Source of the DNA: an uncultured Thermoguttaceae bacterium
GTDB taxonomy: Bacteria > Planctomycetota > Planctomycetia > Pirellulales > Thermoguttaceae
Assembly (NCBI GenBank): GCA_938084835.1
Contig: CALKER010000017.1
Location: forward strand, 276,949-340,948
Direction: 5' to 3'
DNA: 64,000 nt
Part shown: piece after piece, positions 10,164 to 17,790 of the stretch
Layout: every line of letters starts with the position of its first letter
Numbering within the stretch: position 1 is the stretch's first letter
The notes under the pieces: model-generated
What the model was told of the DNA's origin: nothing
The model's database searches: none
What the model saw: the letters and a program-made list of their open reading frames with translations, nothing else
Translations under genes and position numbers: made by a program

Positions 10164-10312
10164 CCATGTTTCCTGTGCGCGTAGACAGACCGCTGGTTGC
10201 TGGGTAAGAAGAGCGTTTGAAGGGCCATGTCCCCTATGCGCGTAGACAGACCACCTCTGAGGCCGGCCCAAGTCAGGCGAAGATGCATGTCTCCTAAACG
10301 CGTGGATAGGCC
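10164..10312. repeat. Three imperfect 27-bp direct repeats, ~60-bp period
   Basis: Units at about 10165-10191, 10226-10252 and 10286-10312, each running from CATGT to GACC/GGCC around a common core (TGCGCGTAGACAGACC in the first two, diverged to ACGCGTGGATAGGCC in the third). The stretches between them are 33-34 bp and unrelated. Repeats start a few bases after the PfpI stop codon. Too few and too diverged for a CRISPR array; could be protein-binding iterons or the end of an insertion element. Confidence 0.75.
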
Positions 10313-10513
10313 ATCGTAGGCCAGCAAGACATTTCTAAGCGTGGAAGTGGGGGACGCGACGTATACCCCGGCAGTACGGGGCCAACTAAAGTCACCCGTG
10401 TTGACTCATGGGGAAGCTTGGCACACAGCAGCCTGCCAAATAAGTACCGCCATACTCCCGAAGCAAAATAGCAACAAGGCAAGTTTGGAAGCGGCACCAA
10501 GACGCGTAAAAAA
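10313..10513. other. Remainder of gap before the ASCH gene
   Basis: About 200 bp between the repeats and the ASCH stop codon; nothing recognisable, and no clear terminator. Confidence 0.3.
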
Positions 10514-10945
10514 TTAAGGTTGGCCTGGTTGTGGAGGAAGTTTGGAGCCCTCAAAAAACCCGGGTTGGTTCGGGTGAGCGAGCTCTCTTTCCCCGTTTGC
10601 AACTGCCGCCTCGGCTGGAACACCGCCGAGCGGTGTGGTTTCATTTTTCGGCAGCAACTCGAAACAGATGCGAAAAAGCCTTCGCCCTTGAGAATAGTGT
10701 GCGGGGTAGATTTCGGCCAGTTCCCGCTTCAGCTCTTCCAAAGAGGAGAAGCCATCGGCGATGGCATCATCTTCGGTGAGGTCGTCCAGCTGCACTTCCT
10801 CGACCGAGGCGACGATAATGCGACCCACCCCCGGGATATAACTTCGCTGTCCTGCCCGCATTAGTCGCCACTTCCAAAAGCGTAGGGTTTGCTTCTTCTC
10901 TCCACTACGGATGGCAGGCAGGAATTTCTTTCTAAAAAGGAGCAC
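10514..10945 (-). CDS. ASCH-domain protein
   Basis: 143 residues. The first ~90 form an ASCH-like domain: LLFRKKFLPAIRSGEKKQTLRFWKW is the family's typical 'f...i.sGkKt.TlR' opening, followed by a basic strand, IIVASVEEVQLDDLTEDDAIADGF and a helix. ASCH proteins share the PUA-like fold and are thought to bind RNA; some cleave modified nucleosides. The last ~45 residues are Pro/Gly-rich and probably disordered. It starts with GTG at 10945, 6-8 nt after a GGAGAGG site. It is the only recognised protein gene in a 2-kb gene-poor island; specific function unknown. Confidence 0.75.
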   Translation of the reverse strand: MLLFRKKFLPAIRSGEKKQTLRFWKWRLMRAGQRSYIPGVGRIIVASVEEVQLDDLTEDDAIADGFSSLEELKRELAEIYPAHYSQGRRLFRICFELLPKNETTPLGGVPAEAAVANGERELAHPNQPGFFEGSKLPPQPGQP

Positions 10946-11120
10946 ACAACCCTCTCCGTTCTATGCAAGAAAATTGAGTTCAAGAACAAGTTCCCCCGCG
11001 GCGAGTCGCAGCCAGCATGTGTGCCAAAAATTTTCGGACCCGGAGTTCATACGTTAAGAAGAATCCCGAGGCGCCCTTCTGCAACTCCGGAGCGGGGCCG
11101 GCAGCTTTCCTCCGTACCAT

Positions 11121-11168
11121 ACCAAATCCTCTCCGACTTTGGGCACCGAATCCTCTCCGGCTTCTGGC
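11121..11168. repeat. 24-bp tandem pair
   Basis: Two consecutive 24-bp units (11121-11144, 11145-11168) identical at 20 of 24 positions, sharing AATCCTCTCCG. Confidence 0.75.
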
Positions 11169-11481
11169 GGTAATATCCACGTGGATTGTACGGCACGGAT
11201 ACCTTCGGTGTCCTCCTAAGGCCTCTCCACCCAGATTTTCAATGGCTCGAGCCGGCAAGAGCCGCCGCCACTTAGATAACCGATCTATCCCACGTATCCT
11301 ACTTTGTTCAATCAGGGATGTCCCATTTCCAACGCTCGGTAGGCTGCTATCTTGTGGTCGGTGCTCGGACTGTCAAGGCACCTCCAAAGCGCGACGAAAT
11401 TGGTTTTAACCCCTTCAACCAGCGAATAGATACCACAATTTCCCCATGAAAACCGCTCGAAAGAAGGCTTTCGAACACTTT

Positions 11482-11535
11482 TTCAGTATTAATTCAGTAT
11501 TAAAAAAGCTGTCGCAGAGCCTTTCCAGTATTAAA
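11482..11535. repeat. TTCAGTATTAA repeats
   Basis: TTCAGTATTAA occurs twice in perfect tandem (11482-11492, 11493-11503); a third related copy (CAGTATTAA) is at 11526-11534. Confidence 0.75.
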
Positions 11536-11764
11536 TTCCGGGGACGATCACCTCGCGGAGATTTTCTGTGGGAAGAGCCCGGCTGAAAAGCCCGGTTGTG
11601 CCAAAATGTGATTAAGCCCTCAATCTCGTCGCCTAGCAACTTGTCGAAGTTGAGTCTTTTGCGTGTCCCGGGTGAGTATCGTGAAGCGTTACCTTAGGAG
11701 TGCTAAAGGTAGTTCAGGTGAAGAGTCACGACCCTCAGGAATTGCGGGCAATTCCCCGGGTTGA

Positions 11765-11845
11765 AGATTTCGCTCCTATGATTACTTGCAGATTTCGCTT
11801 CTGAGAATATTAGAAGGATCAAATATCCCGTATTAGAAGCATCAA
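11765..11845. repeat. Two nested repeat pairs
   Basis: AGATTTCGCTYCT at 11765-11777 and 11790-11802 (25-bp period), followed by TATTAGAAGSATCAA at 11808-11822 and 11831-11845 (23-bp period). Confidence 0.75.
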
Positions 11846-11985
11846 TACCCTGGGTAATCGTAAAAATAAAAAATGAGAGAGACCCCCTTAAAAGTTCCCC
11901 GTCTCCAATCAACCTGAGCAAAAAGTTATGCCGCACCCTTCAATAGTGGGGGAAATCGGAACCGTGTATCGTCTTTTGGCGCAAA

Positions 11986-12019
11986 TTTGGTGAAGTGTCC
12001 GCTTTGGTGAAGTGTCCGC
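11986..12019. repeat. Perfect 17-bp tandem duplication
   Basis: TTTGGTGAAGTGTCCGC at 11986-12002 and again at 12003-12019, about 120 bp upstream of tRNA-Ser. Confidence 0.9.
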
Positions 12020-12061
12020 GTGAGCTTTATCGGCATGGAAATCAAGCGGCACTCATCGGGG

Positions 12062-12090
12062 TTGATATGCTAGACGAATCCAGCAACAAT
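12062..12090 (+). promoter_or_regulatory. Possible promoter of tRNA-Ser
   Basis: TTGATA (12062-12067), 17-nt spacer, AACAAT (12085-12090), about 50 nt before the mature tRNA 5' end. The -10 match is only 4 of 6. Confidence 0.35.
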
Positions 12091-12140
12091 ATTACCAAAG
12101 CACAAACAAGAATTTTGGCCGAGCCGCGTAATCTTTGGAC

Positions 12141-12223
12141 GGAGGGTATCCGAATTGGTGAGGAGCCACACTGGAGATGTGGTGCCCCGAAAGGGGTTGC
12201 GGGTTCGAGTCCCGCACCCTCCG
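12141..12223 (+). tRNA. tRNA-Ser (anticodon GGA)
   Basis: Cloverleaf read by eye: acceptor GGAGGGT pairs with ACCCTCC (12216-12222), D-stem TCC/GGA, anticodon stem CCACA/TGTGG around loop CTGGAGA giving anticodon GGA, a long variable arm (GCCCC-GAAA-GGGG) typical of serine tRNAs, and T-arm GCGGG-TTCGAGT-CCCGC. The 3' CCA is not encoded. No duplicated tRNA 3' end was noticed in the window, so no sign of an integration site. Confidence 0.95.
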
Positions 12224-12514
12224 CTTCTGGAGGCTCTCTTCTGACCCTGTCGGCGGACTAATGTGTTCGAAGTATCATATTTTTTGTGATCTTTTTGTTT
12301 TTTCCCGGCTGTGGCGTGGAATTCTTGCCGAAGCGGGGGGTCGGTCGATGGGGTTTCTTTTTTGCAGCACGTGGAACTTTTCACGCGACCAAATGTCGGA
12401 TTCCTTCCCAACGCGCTAGTTCCAAGTGCGCTGGAAGTGGTGTTCGCAGATGTTGGAGCACCTCGGCAGATGATTCTCGGAGGTCGAGATTCCTCTCCAA
12501 GATGAGGGGTGGTG

Positions 12515-13969
12515 ATGGCGCCCATTTTCGCCGATGCGCTAAGAGCCCTCATGAGGACTTGGCGAAGTCAGGTTCACCCTCTGAACCACAGTATTAATTT
12601 TTCGGTGGTATTAGGGGCCAGCTTAGGGATTGCCTTCTCCCAGGGTCTTTGGCAAAGGGCCTGCGCACAGCGAATTTATTTTCCCAGCGAAACATCCCAG
12701 TTCAGCCAGTCACCCGCAAGCCCAACTGGTCCCCGAGCTATGAGGGAAAATTCCACGGACTTTTTAGGGCCCGGGCGTTTTGCGGTCCAATCGACGGGGC
12801 AGGCCGTGTCGTTCCATCAGGCCGGAAGTGCCGGAGTTGGATTATCCGCCGGCGTTGGGCAGACAGGGAGCGGAGTCATCCCTTACACGGGTGGGGGTGG
12901 TGTTTCAGGAAGCATCATCGCGGCTCCTACTTCCGGCGGAGGGGGTCCACAGTCGGTCACGCTGGCTCAGCAAAGCGTTATGCCACAAGGAGGCACACCG
13001 CTTGTGCCAACGGCTCCGCCAAGCGTGAGTCCTTCGCCTGGCACAGGGATTCCGCCCAATTGGGATCCTTTTGCTCCGCCAGGGACAACGCCGCCGCCAG
13101 GTTTATTCACTGAACCGGCCGGTCCCACAGTTTTTCCCAGGATTCAGGAAACTTGGTCGCAGGCGCGACGCTTTCTCGAGACGGTCAGCGTGGACACCGT
13201 TTGGATGCCCGGGGATGGGGCAAAAGAGCTGGGACTAACCGATGTGGAATTAACGGCCACCTTCGCGGTGCCAATTGGCCAGCTCGATTGGCCACTTTTT
13301 ATTACCCCCGGCTTTGCTTTTCAGTTTTGGAATGGCCCGAAGCAACCACCGGCAGAACTTCCACCTCAAACCTACGAGGCCTTCTTAGAAAGCGCTTGGT
13401 ATCCCCAATTGAGCCAACTGGTGGGGGCGGAACTTGCAGTACGTGTGGGCGTTTACTCGGACTTTCAGCAGTGGGTCGAAGAATCGCTTCGACTCCAAGG
13501 TCGGGGACTTGGCGTGATCAGCTTGGCCCCCGATCTTAAGCTCAAGCTCGGCGTGTGGTATCTTGATCGCAATCGTGTGAAAATCCTCCCGGCTGGGGGC
13601 TTGGTGTGGACACCCACTAATGACTCAAAATTGGAAGCGGTCTTTCCAAATCCCCGTTTGGCAGTTCGGTTGCCCGGATACACCGCCGTCGAATGGTGGC
13701 TCTACCTGCGAGGCGAGTACGGGGGTGATGCTTGGACGGTAGAATTGAAGGCGCCAGGATACGGTCCTCACGCTTACGAGGTAGACTACAATGACTTTCG
13801 CGTGGGGGTGGGGCTGGAATTTACTTCGGTGCGGCAAGTTACCGGATTAATAGAAATTGGTGGCGCATTCGGTCGGGAGCTTGTCTACGTGGAACCCATC
13901 AGTCAGCCAGCTTTACCGGCTTTTCGTCCCAATTCAACGATTTACATCCGGGGGGCTTTAGCATACTAA
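12515..13969 (+). CDS. Secreted barrel-like protein, first of two paralogs
   Basis: 484 residues with a hydrophobic segment at about residues 27-46 ending near ACAQ, read as a signal peptide. Residues ~60-200 are low-complexity, rich in Gly, Ser and Pro, probably a disordered or wall-spanning stretch. Residues ~210-484 have short alternating strands with aromatic belts (TFAVPIGQLDWPLFITPGF, LKLGVWYLDRNRVKILPAGG, WWLYLRGEYGGDAWTVE, FRVGVGLEFTS) and a terminal IYIRGALAY, consistent with an outer-membrane beta-barrel. The C-terminal half is clearly related to the next gene. ATG at 12515 is chosen over two in-frame GTGs because GAGGGG is 5 nt upstream. Exact family and function are unknown to me. 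Confidence 0.75.
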   Translation: MAPIFADALRALMRTWRSQVHPLNHSINFSVVLGASLGIAFSQGLWQRACAQRIYFPSETSQFSQSPASPTGPRAMRENSTDFLGPGRFAVQSTGQAVSFHQAGSAGVGLSAGVGQTGSGVIPYTGGGGVSGSIIAAPTSGGGGPQSVTLAQQSVMPQGGTPLVPTAPPSVSPSPGTGIPPNWDPFAPPGTTPPPGLFTEPAGPTVFPRIQETWSQARRFLETVSVDTVWMPGDGAKELGLTDVELTATFAVPIGQLDWPLFITPGFAFQFWNGPKQPPAELPPQTYEAFLESAWYPQLSQLVGAELAVRVGVYSDFQQWVEESLRLQGRGLGVISLAPDLKLKLGVWYLDRNRVKILPAGGLVWTPTNDSKLEAVFPNPRLAVRLPGYTAVEWWLYLRGEYGGDAWTVELKAPGYGPHAYEVDYNDFRVGVGLEFTSVRQVTGLIEIGGAFGRELVYVEPISQPALPAFRPNSTIYIRGALAY

Positions 13970-14284
13970 TCTAGTCCGGGCAGGCCACGGAAAGCCGTCC
14001 GCCGTGGGAATCGTCGACGAGAATTAACCCCATGGCTGAGCCATCACAACAAGCACGCTCACTTACAAAGTTGTCTGCGGGCCTTTCGTGATTCACTGCA
14101 GTCTGCAAAAACAACGTAGCGATTTTTCGACAATGTCGAACCAACCGGAAGCTTCTAAGCAAAGCTTTTCGTTCCGCCGAGGCGCACTCATCTTTCCCAA
14201 CACCTAATTTGTCAACGAGTTAGTAATTGAGAATTCAATCCGTGACGACCTAGGGGCCATGTTGTGAAGCTCCCTAACTAGCAA
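13970..14284. other. Gap between the two paralogs
   Basis: 315 bp; no gene, repeat or terminator recognised. Confidence 0.4.
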
Positions 14285-15319
14285 ATGGACGGAACCCCGC
14301 TTATTGTGAAACGTCGCAGGCTAATTGGGCTCCTTATATTTTTGGGGCTGGTAGTACCGAATCACGTGTGCGAGGCACAGTTTCCGACGGCGCTTCCGGC
14401 CTCTGAACCGGAGACGATTTACCTTGGGCCAAGCCAGCCGATTCGTTTTAACGATCCCATCGTCGCACCCCCCACGGAGGCCACGCCGCCAAAGTCGGAG
14501 CCGGATGTTTCGCTGCTTTTGACACCGGCGGTTCGAGCAGGACCATTTCAGCGACTTATCGGCCATCAAACATGGGTGGCCCCCGGCGGAGAAGAAGAAT
14601 TCGGTTTTTTTCAGTGGGAAATTAAGTCGGTTTGGGGCCTTCCCTTTCCGGACATCGGGAAGCCGCTGGTGCTAACCCCCGGCGGGGCAGTGTACTTTCT
14701 GCAAGGGCCGGAGGTGACAGATTTACCAGCCCGGCTCTACGATACTTATTTTCACATCCGCTGGTTACCTAAGCTCTCCCGATACTGGATGATCGATGTG
14801 GGAATAAACCCGGGACTTTTCGGGGATTTTGCTTTTGTGGATTCGTCCACATTCCGGCTTGGCGCCCATGTGATTGGCGTGTTTCAGTGGAAGCCGACAT
14901 TAATTTTTAGTTTTGGTGCTGCCTATTTGGACCGCGAGGATGTGGGAGTCGTTCCGGTGGCTGGGCTCGTTTGGCAACCGCATGCCGATTGGGTGTTAGA
15001 ACTTATCATGCCCCGCCCGCGCGTAGCCCGCAAGCTTTCTTGGGGCTGGTTGGAAAGGCCGGGGGCAGAAAATTGGCTATACCTTGCGGGGGAATTCGGT
15101 GGAGGTACCTGGTCGGTGGAAAGAGCGACCGGCGTGCGCGATGTGGCCACCTATCGCGACTTTCGCCTTTTAGCCGGCATCGAGCAAAAGGCCCCCCTGC
15201 GCATTTCGTGGCGCGTGGAAGGAGGGTATATTTTCGGGAGAAAACTCTCTTTCAGGCACGATCCGACCGTGCTTCATCCCGATGACAGCGCTGTCATTAG
15301 ACTTAGTGTCAGTTACTAG
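14285..15319 (+). CDS. Secreted barrel-like protein, second paralog
   Basis: 344 residues. A signal peptide is visible (basic VKRRR, then [19 protein letters not shown], cleavage near residue 30). It lacks the long Gly/Pro-rich region of its neighbour. The C-terminal domain aligns segment by segment with it: [21 protein letters not shown] matches [39 protein letters not shown] matches EWWLYLRGEYGGDAWTVE, and [11 protein letters not shown] matches YNDFRVGVGLE. Both end in a strand with a terminal Tyr (IRLSVSY), the usual beta-barrel end signal. This is a tandem duplication with divergence; probably outer membrane, role unknown. Confidence 0.78.
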   Translation: MDGTPLIVKRRRLIGLLIFLGLVVPNHVCEAQFPTALPASEPETIYLGPSQPIRFNDPIVAPPTEATPPKSEPDVSLLLTPAVRAGPFQRLIGHQTWVAPGGEEEFGFFQWEIKSVWGLPFPDIGKPLVLTPGGAVYFLQGPEVTDLPARLYDTYFHIRWLPKLSRYWMIDVGINPGLFGDFAFVDSSTFRLGAHVIGVFQWKPTLIFSFGAAYLDREDVGVVPVAGLVWQPHADWVLELIMPRPRVARKLSWGWLERPGAENWLYLAGEFGGGTWSVERATGVRDVATYRDFRLLAGIEQKAPLRISWRVEGGYIFGRKLSFRHDPTVLHPDDSAVIRLSVSY

Positions 15320-15381
15320 GTGCTCAAGTCCGGTCCGAAAATGAAAGGACTACTTTAGCCACGCGTTGGAAGAGGTGATTT

Positions 15382-16644
15382 GTGAAAAACTTGCGCGGGT
15401 TATCCTTCTACCGTGGGGCAAAATTTTCAGCCAAGAGGCTTCCGCCTCTGTGGATTATTTTTGTGATGGTGTTGATTTCTGGTTGGGGCGGTGTCCACTC
15501 ACGGGCTCAGAATCATGAGTGGCAAGAAATGTCGGCGGAAGAACTGCGAGACCGAATTTTCGGGGGATGGATCGGGATGCTAATCGGGGGCCTCGAGGGC
15601 CTGCCTCACGAGTTCAAACATCGGGATCATCCGCGGGATGAGCTGCCGGAGTTTACTTTCCTCGCCGAGGGAGCGCGGAGCGACGACGATAACGACATCG
15701 AATGGACGCATCTCTGGTTCATGCACCAAGAGGGGGCCTTGTTCCTCCCGTATCCGCGGCTTGCGGAAATCTGGCGGGAAAATATGAATAGCGGGATTTG
15801 GCGAGCCAACAAAGCAGCCCGCGAATTGATAGAGGCCGGTGTTTTCCCCCCGGAAACAGGTGATTTCCGCAGAAATCCGCACGCGTGGTACAACCTCTCA
15901 GGGCAATTTGCCGTGGAATCCTATGGGTTGGTGGCTCCGGGGCTTCCGCAGCAAGCAGCGCGTCTGGCCGTGCACTATGCACGAATTGCCGTCTCCGGGG
16001 AGCCACTGCAAGCGGCCCAGTTTTGGGCATCCATGGTGAGCCTGAGCTTCTTCCACCGCGGATCGGTGCAGGAGCTCGTGGAAAAAGCACTTCCCGCCAT
16101 GGATCCCCGCGCGGCACTTCGGCTCGCCGTTGCCGATGCCCAGAAAGCCTATCGCTCATGTGGGCCGGATTGGAAGGCTGCGCGTCAACAAATCCACAAC
16201 GAATGGTTTGTGCGGCGGAAATGGAACGACAATTCTACACCGGTTAACGGTGCTTTTGTGGTTCTTGCCCTTCTTTATGGGAACGGTGATTTCTATCGCA
16301 CCCTTCAATATGCTATGGCCTTGGGGCACGACGCCGATTGCAATGCAGCGACGGCAGGCACCATTATTGGCGCTTGGCGAGGATGGAGTCACATTCGCGA
16401 CTTTCCCCAAAATCAGGTGGTGGACCGCTACGTCAACAAGACACGGCCGCAATTGCCCCAGGAGATGACAATTACAGCGCAGGTGGATATTTTGTGTCAA
16501 CTGGCTAAGAAATGTATCGAACAGTCGGGCGGCCAAATCATTCGCGAAGAGGGGAAAACGATCACGGTGCGAATTCCTGTGCAACCAGTGTTACCGATCG
16601 AGAATTTGCCATCCGAAGCACCCGAGCCGGAGCCGACCTTATGA
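15382..16644 (+). CDS. Secreted ADP-ribosylglycohydrolase-family protein
   Basis: 420 residues. An N-terminal hydrophobic segment (LWIIFVMVLISGWGGVHSRAQ, residues ~24-45) looks like a signal peptide. The body matches the ADP-ribosyl-glycohydrolase (ARH/DraG) fold: LRDRIFGGWIGMLIGGLEGLP at the start, an acidic metal cluster DDDNDIEWTH near residue 97, and AMALGHDADCNAATAGTIIGA, which carries the second metal-binding Asp group. Known members remove ADP-ribose from protein side chains in the cytosol; an exported member probably acts on another glycoside or nucleotide. The start is GTG with a GAGGTGA site a few bases upstream. It follows the two barrel genes on the same strand with a 60-bp gap, so co-transcription is likely. 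Confidence 0.88.
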   Translation: MKNLRGLSFYRGAKFSAKRLPPLWIIFVMVLISGWGGVHSRAQNHEWQEMSAEELRDRIFGGWIGMLIGGLEGLPHEFKHRDHPRDELPEFTFLAEGARSDDDNDIEWTHLWFMHQEGALFLPYPRLAEIWRENMNSGIWRANKAARELIEAGVFPPETGDFRRNPHAWYNLSGQFAVESYGLVAPGLPQQAARLAVHYARIAVSGEPLQAAQFWASMVSLSFFHRGSVQELVEKALPAMDPRAALRLAVADAQKAYRSCGPDWKAARQQIHNEWFVRRKWNDNSTPVNGAFVVLALLYGNGDFYRTLQYAMALGHDADCNAATAGTIIGAWRGWSHIRDFPQNQVVDRYVNKTRPQLPQEMTITAQVDILCQLAKKCIEQSGGQIIREEGKTITVRIPVQPVLPIENLPSEAPEPEPTL

Positions 16645-16725
16645 AAGAGGGGGGTGCAAGACCACCGCAAGCGGCTGCGCTGTTGGGGGAAACGAAGAAC
16701 CCTCACAGAAAAATGACCCAAAAAG

Positions 16726-17790
16726 TCATCCGGAAGCAGGCGTCAGTGGACCCTGTTCAGGAAGTGAAGGACCACCGCCTTGAACAGGGACAACGGTGGA
16801 ATCAGGGGGAGTCGCCGGGCGAGGTAGTAACCCTACTTCTGGGGAGGCTGGGCTCGCCATGGTTGGTCGCAGACTTTCCCCGATGGCCACACGCCACCGA
16901 CGGCCCTCCGACTCGATTTCCACCGCTCTCAACTCCACGCGAACAAGCTGGCCCCGCAAAAGTCCCAACTGAAAGCGGTCTCCCTCCCGAAGGACGTACA
17001 GTTTGCCTTCCGCCCGACTATAAATCCAAGCTTCCAACTGATCCGGAGGGCCCACGATCCCCGTGAGAAACGCGAAGCGACTCGCATCGAACGGCGGAGG
17101 AGGCGGTGGAGTACTCACCGGCGGGGAACTCACCACGGGCCGCGGTGGTTCACGGGGCGGACTATACGGGGCAAAAAGGTTTCGCTGAGCTAAAGCCTTC
17201 CGATATGTCTGCTGGTCACCAGCGGACAAAGTTAGCGGCGGAAGTGTCGGCAGAGAGGTTCCCGAAGCAGCATCGTGGAGAGCGATCGCCTCCACACTGA
17301 GATTGATCTCCATTTGCTCGCCCCGCTCCTTGGGCTGCAAACTGAGTGACCGGATCCGATGCAGCCAGTTGTTGGCGTAAAAGGCGTACAAAAACTGCAC
17401 GAGGCCATCCCAATTTGTCTCGCCTTTCAAATTGAAGCGCAGGCTGGAATAAAAACCGCCGGCCCGGGAGTCCCCAATGTCGAGGAAGGTGTTTCGCCAT
17501 CCCGACTTTTTGGCCACCTCGAGCAGCCAGTTCCCGTAAACAGACCGGGCCACTGCCGAATCGCCCGGTAGGGAACGAGTTTTGAACGTCTCTAGTTGCG
17601 CCTCTAGTTTTTTCTGACGGGCTACCCGATTTTCCAGCCGGGACACCTGTTGCTGGAGATTAACTCGTAACTGCCTCAGTTGGCGGCCGACCCCGAAAAA
17701 CTCCGTCCACAGGGTGCGACCGGCCAGCGAGAGCAATAGGACGCCGGTCACCACAGCTAAGATCATTTCCCGTCGCGTCAAACCAATCAT
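16726..17790 (-). CDS. PilO-PilP-like fused assembly protein
   Basis: 354 residues. One transmembrane helix near residues 9-24 (ILAVVTGVLLLSLAG), a coiled coil (~32-68), a PilO/GspM-like periplasmic domain (~70-175, including WDGLVQFLYAFYANNWLHRIRSLSL), then RNLFAPY, a proline-rich linker (~205-232) and a small beta domain (FAFLTGIVGPPDQLEAWIYS...LREGDRFQLGLLRGQLVRVEL) resembling the homology region of PilP/GspC. In type IV pilus and type II secretion systems these parts are separate proteins that join the inner-membrane platform to the secretin. The ATG overlaps the stop of the PilM-PilN gene by 4 nt (ATGA), showing translational coupling. It is the last gene of the operon. The PilP-like assignment is inference. 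Confidence 0.75.
   Translation of the reverse strand: MIGLTRREMILAVVTGVLLLSLAGRTLWTEFFGVGRQLRQLRVNLQQQVSRLENRVARQKKLEAQLETFKTRSLPGDSAVARSVYGNWLLEVAKKSGWRNTFLDIGDSRAGGFYSSLRFNLKGETNWDGLVQFLYAFYANNWLHRIRSLSLQPKERGEQMEINLSVEAIALHDAASGTSLPTLPPLTLSAGDQQTYRKALAQRNLFAPYSPPREPPRPVVSSPPVSTPPPPPPFDASRFAFLTGIVGPPDQLEAWIYSRAEGKLYVLREGDRFQLGLLRGQLVRVELRAVEIESEGRRWRVAIGESLRPTMASPASPEVGLLPRPATPPDSTVVPVQGGGPSLPEQGPLTPASG

Larger units (their letters stand above)
10946..12140. other. Gene-poor, repeat-rich island
   Basis: 1.2 kb without a credible gene. It contains at least four unrelated short tandem repeats (listed separately). No transposase fragment was recognised in any frame. Confidence 0.55.

Noticed and set aside
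9588..10271. 227-codon open frame antisense to the PfpI gene
   Set aside because: Shadow of a clear gene; no family features.
10164..10312. CRISPR array
   Set aside because: Only three units, each diverged, and no cas genes nearby; a CRISPR repeat would be near-identical.
12141..12223. Integration site at tRNA-Ser
   Set aside because: No second copy of the tRNA 3' end and no integrase were seen in the window.
12070..12552. 160-codon minus frame
   Set aside because: Crosses the tRNA-Ser gene in antisense and has no protein-like features.
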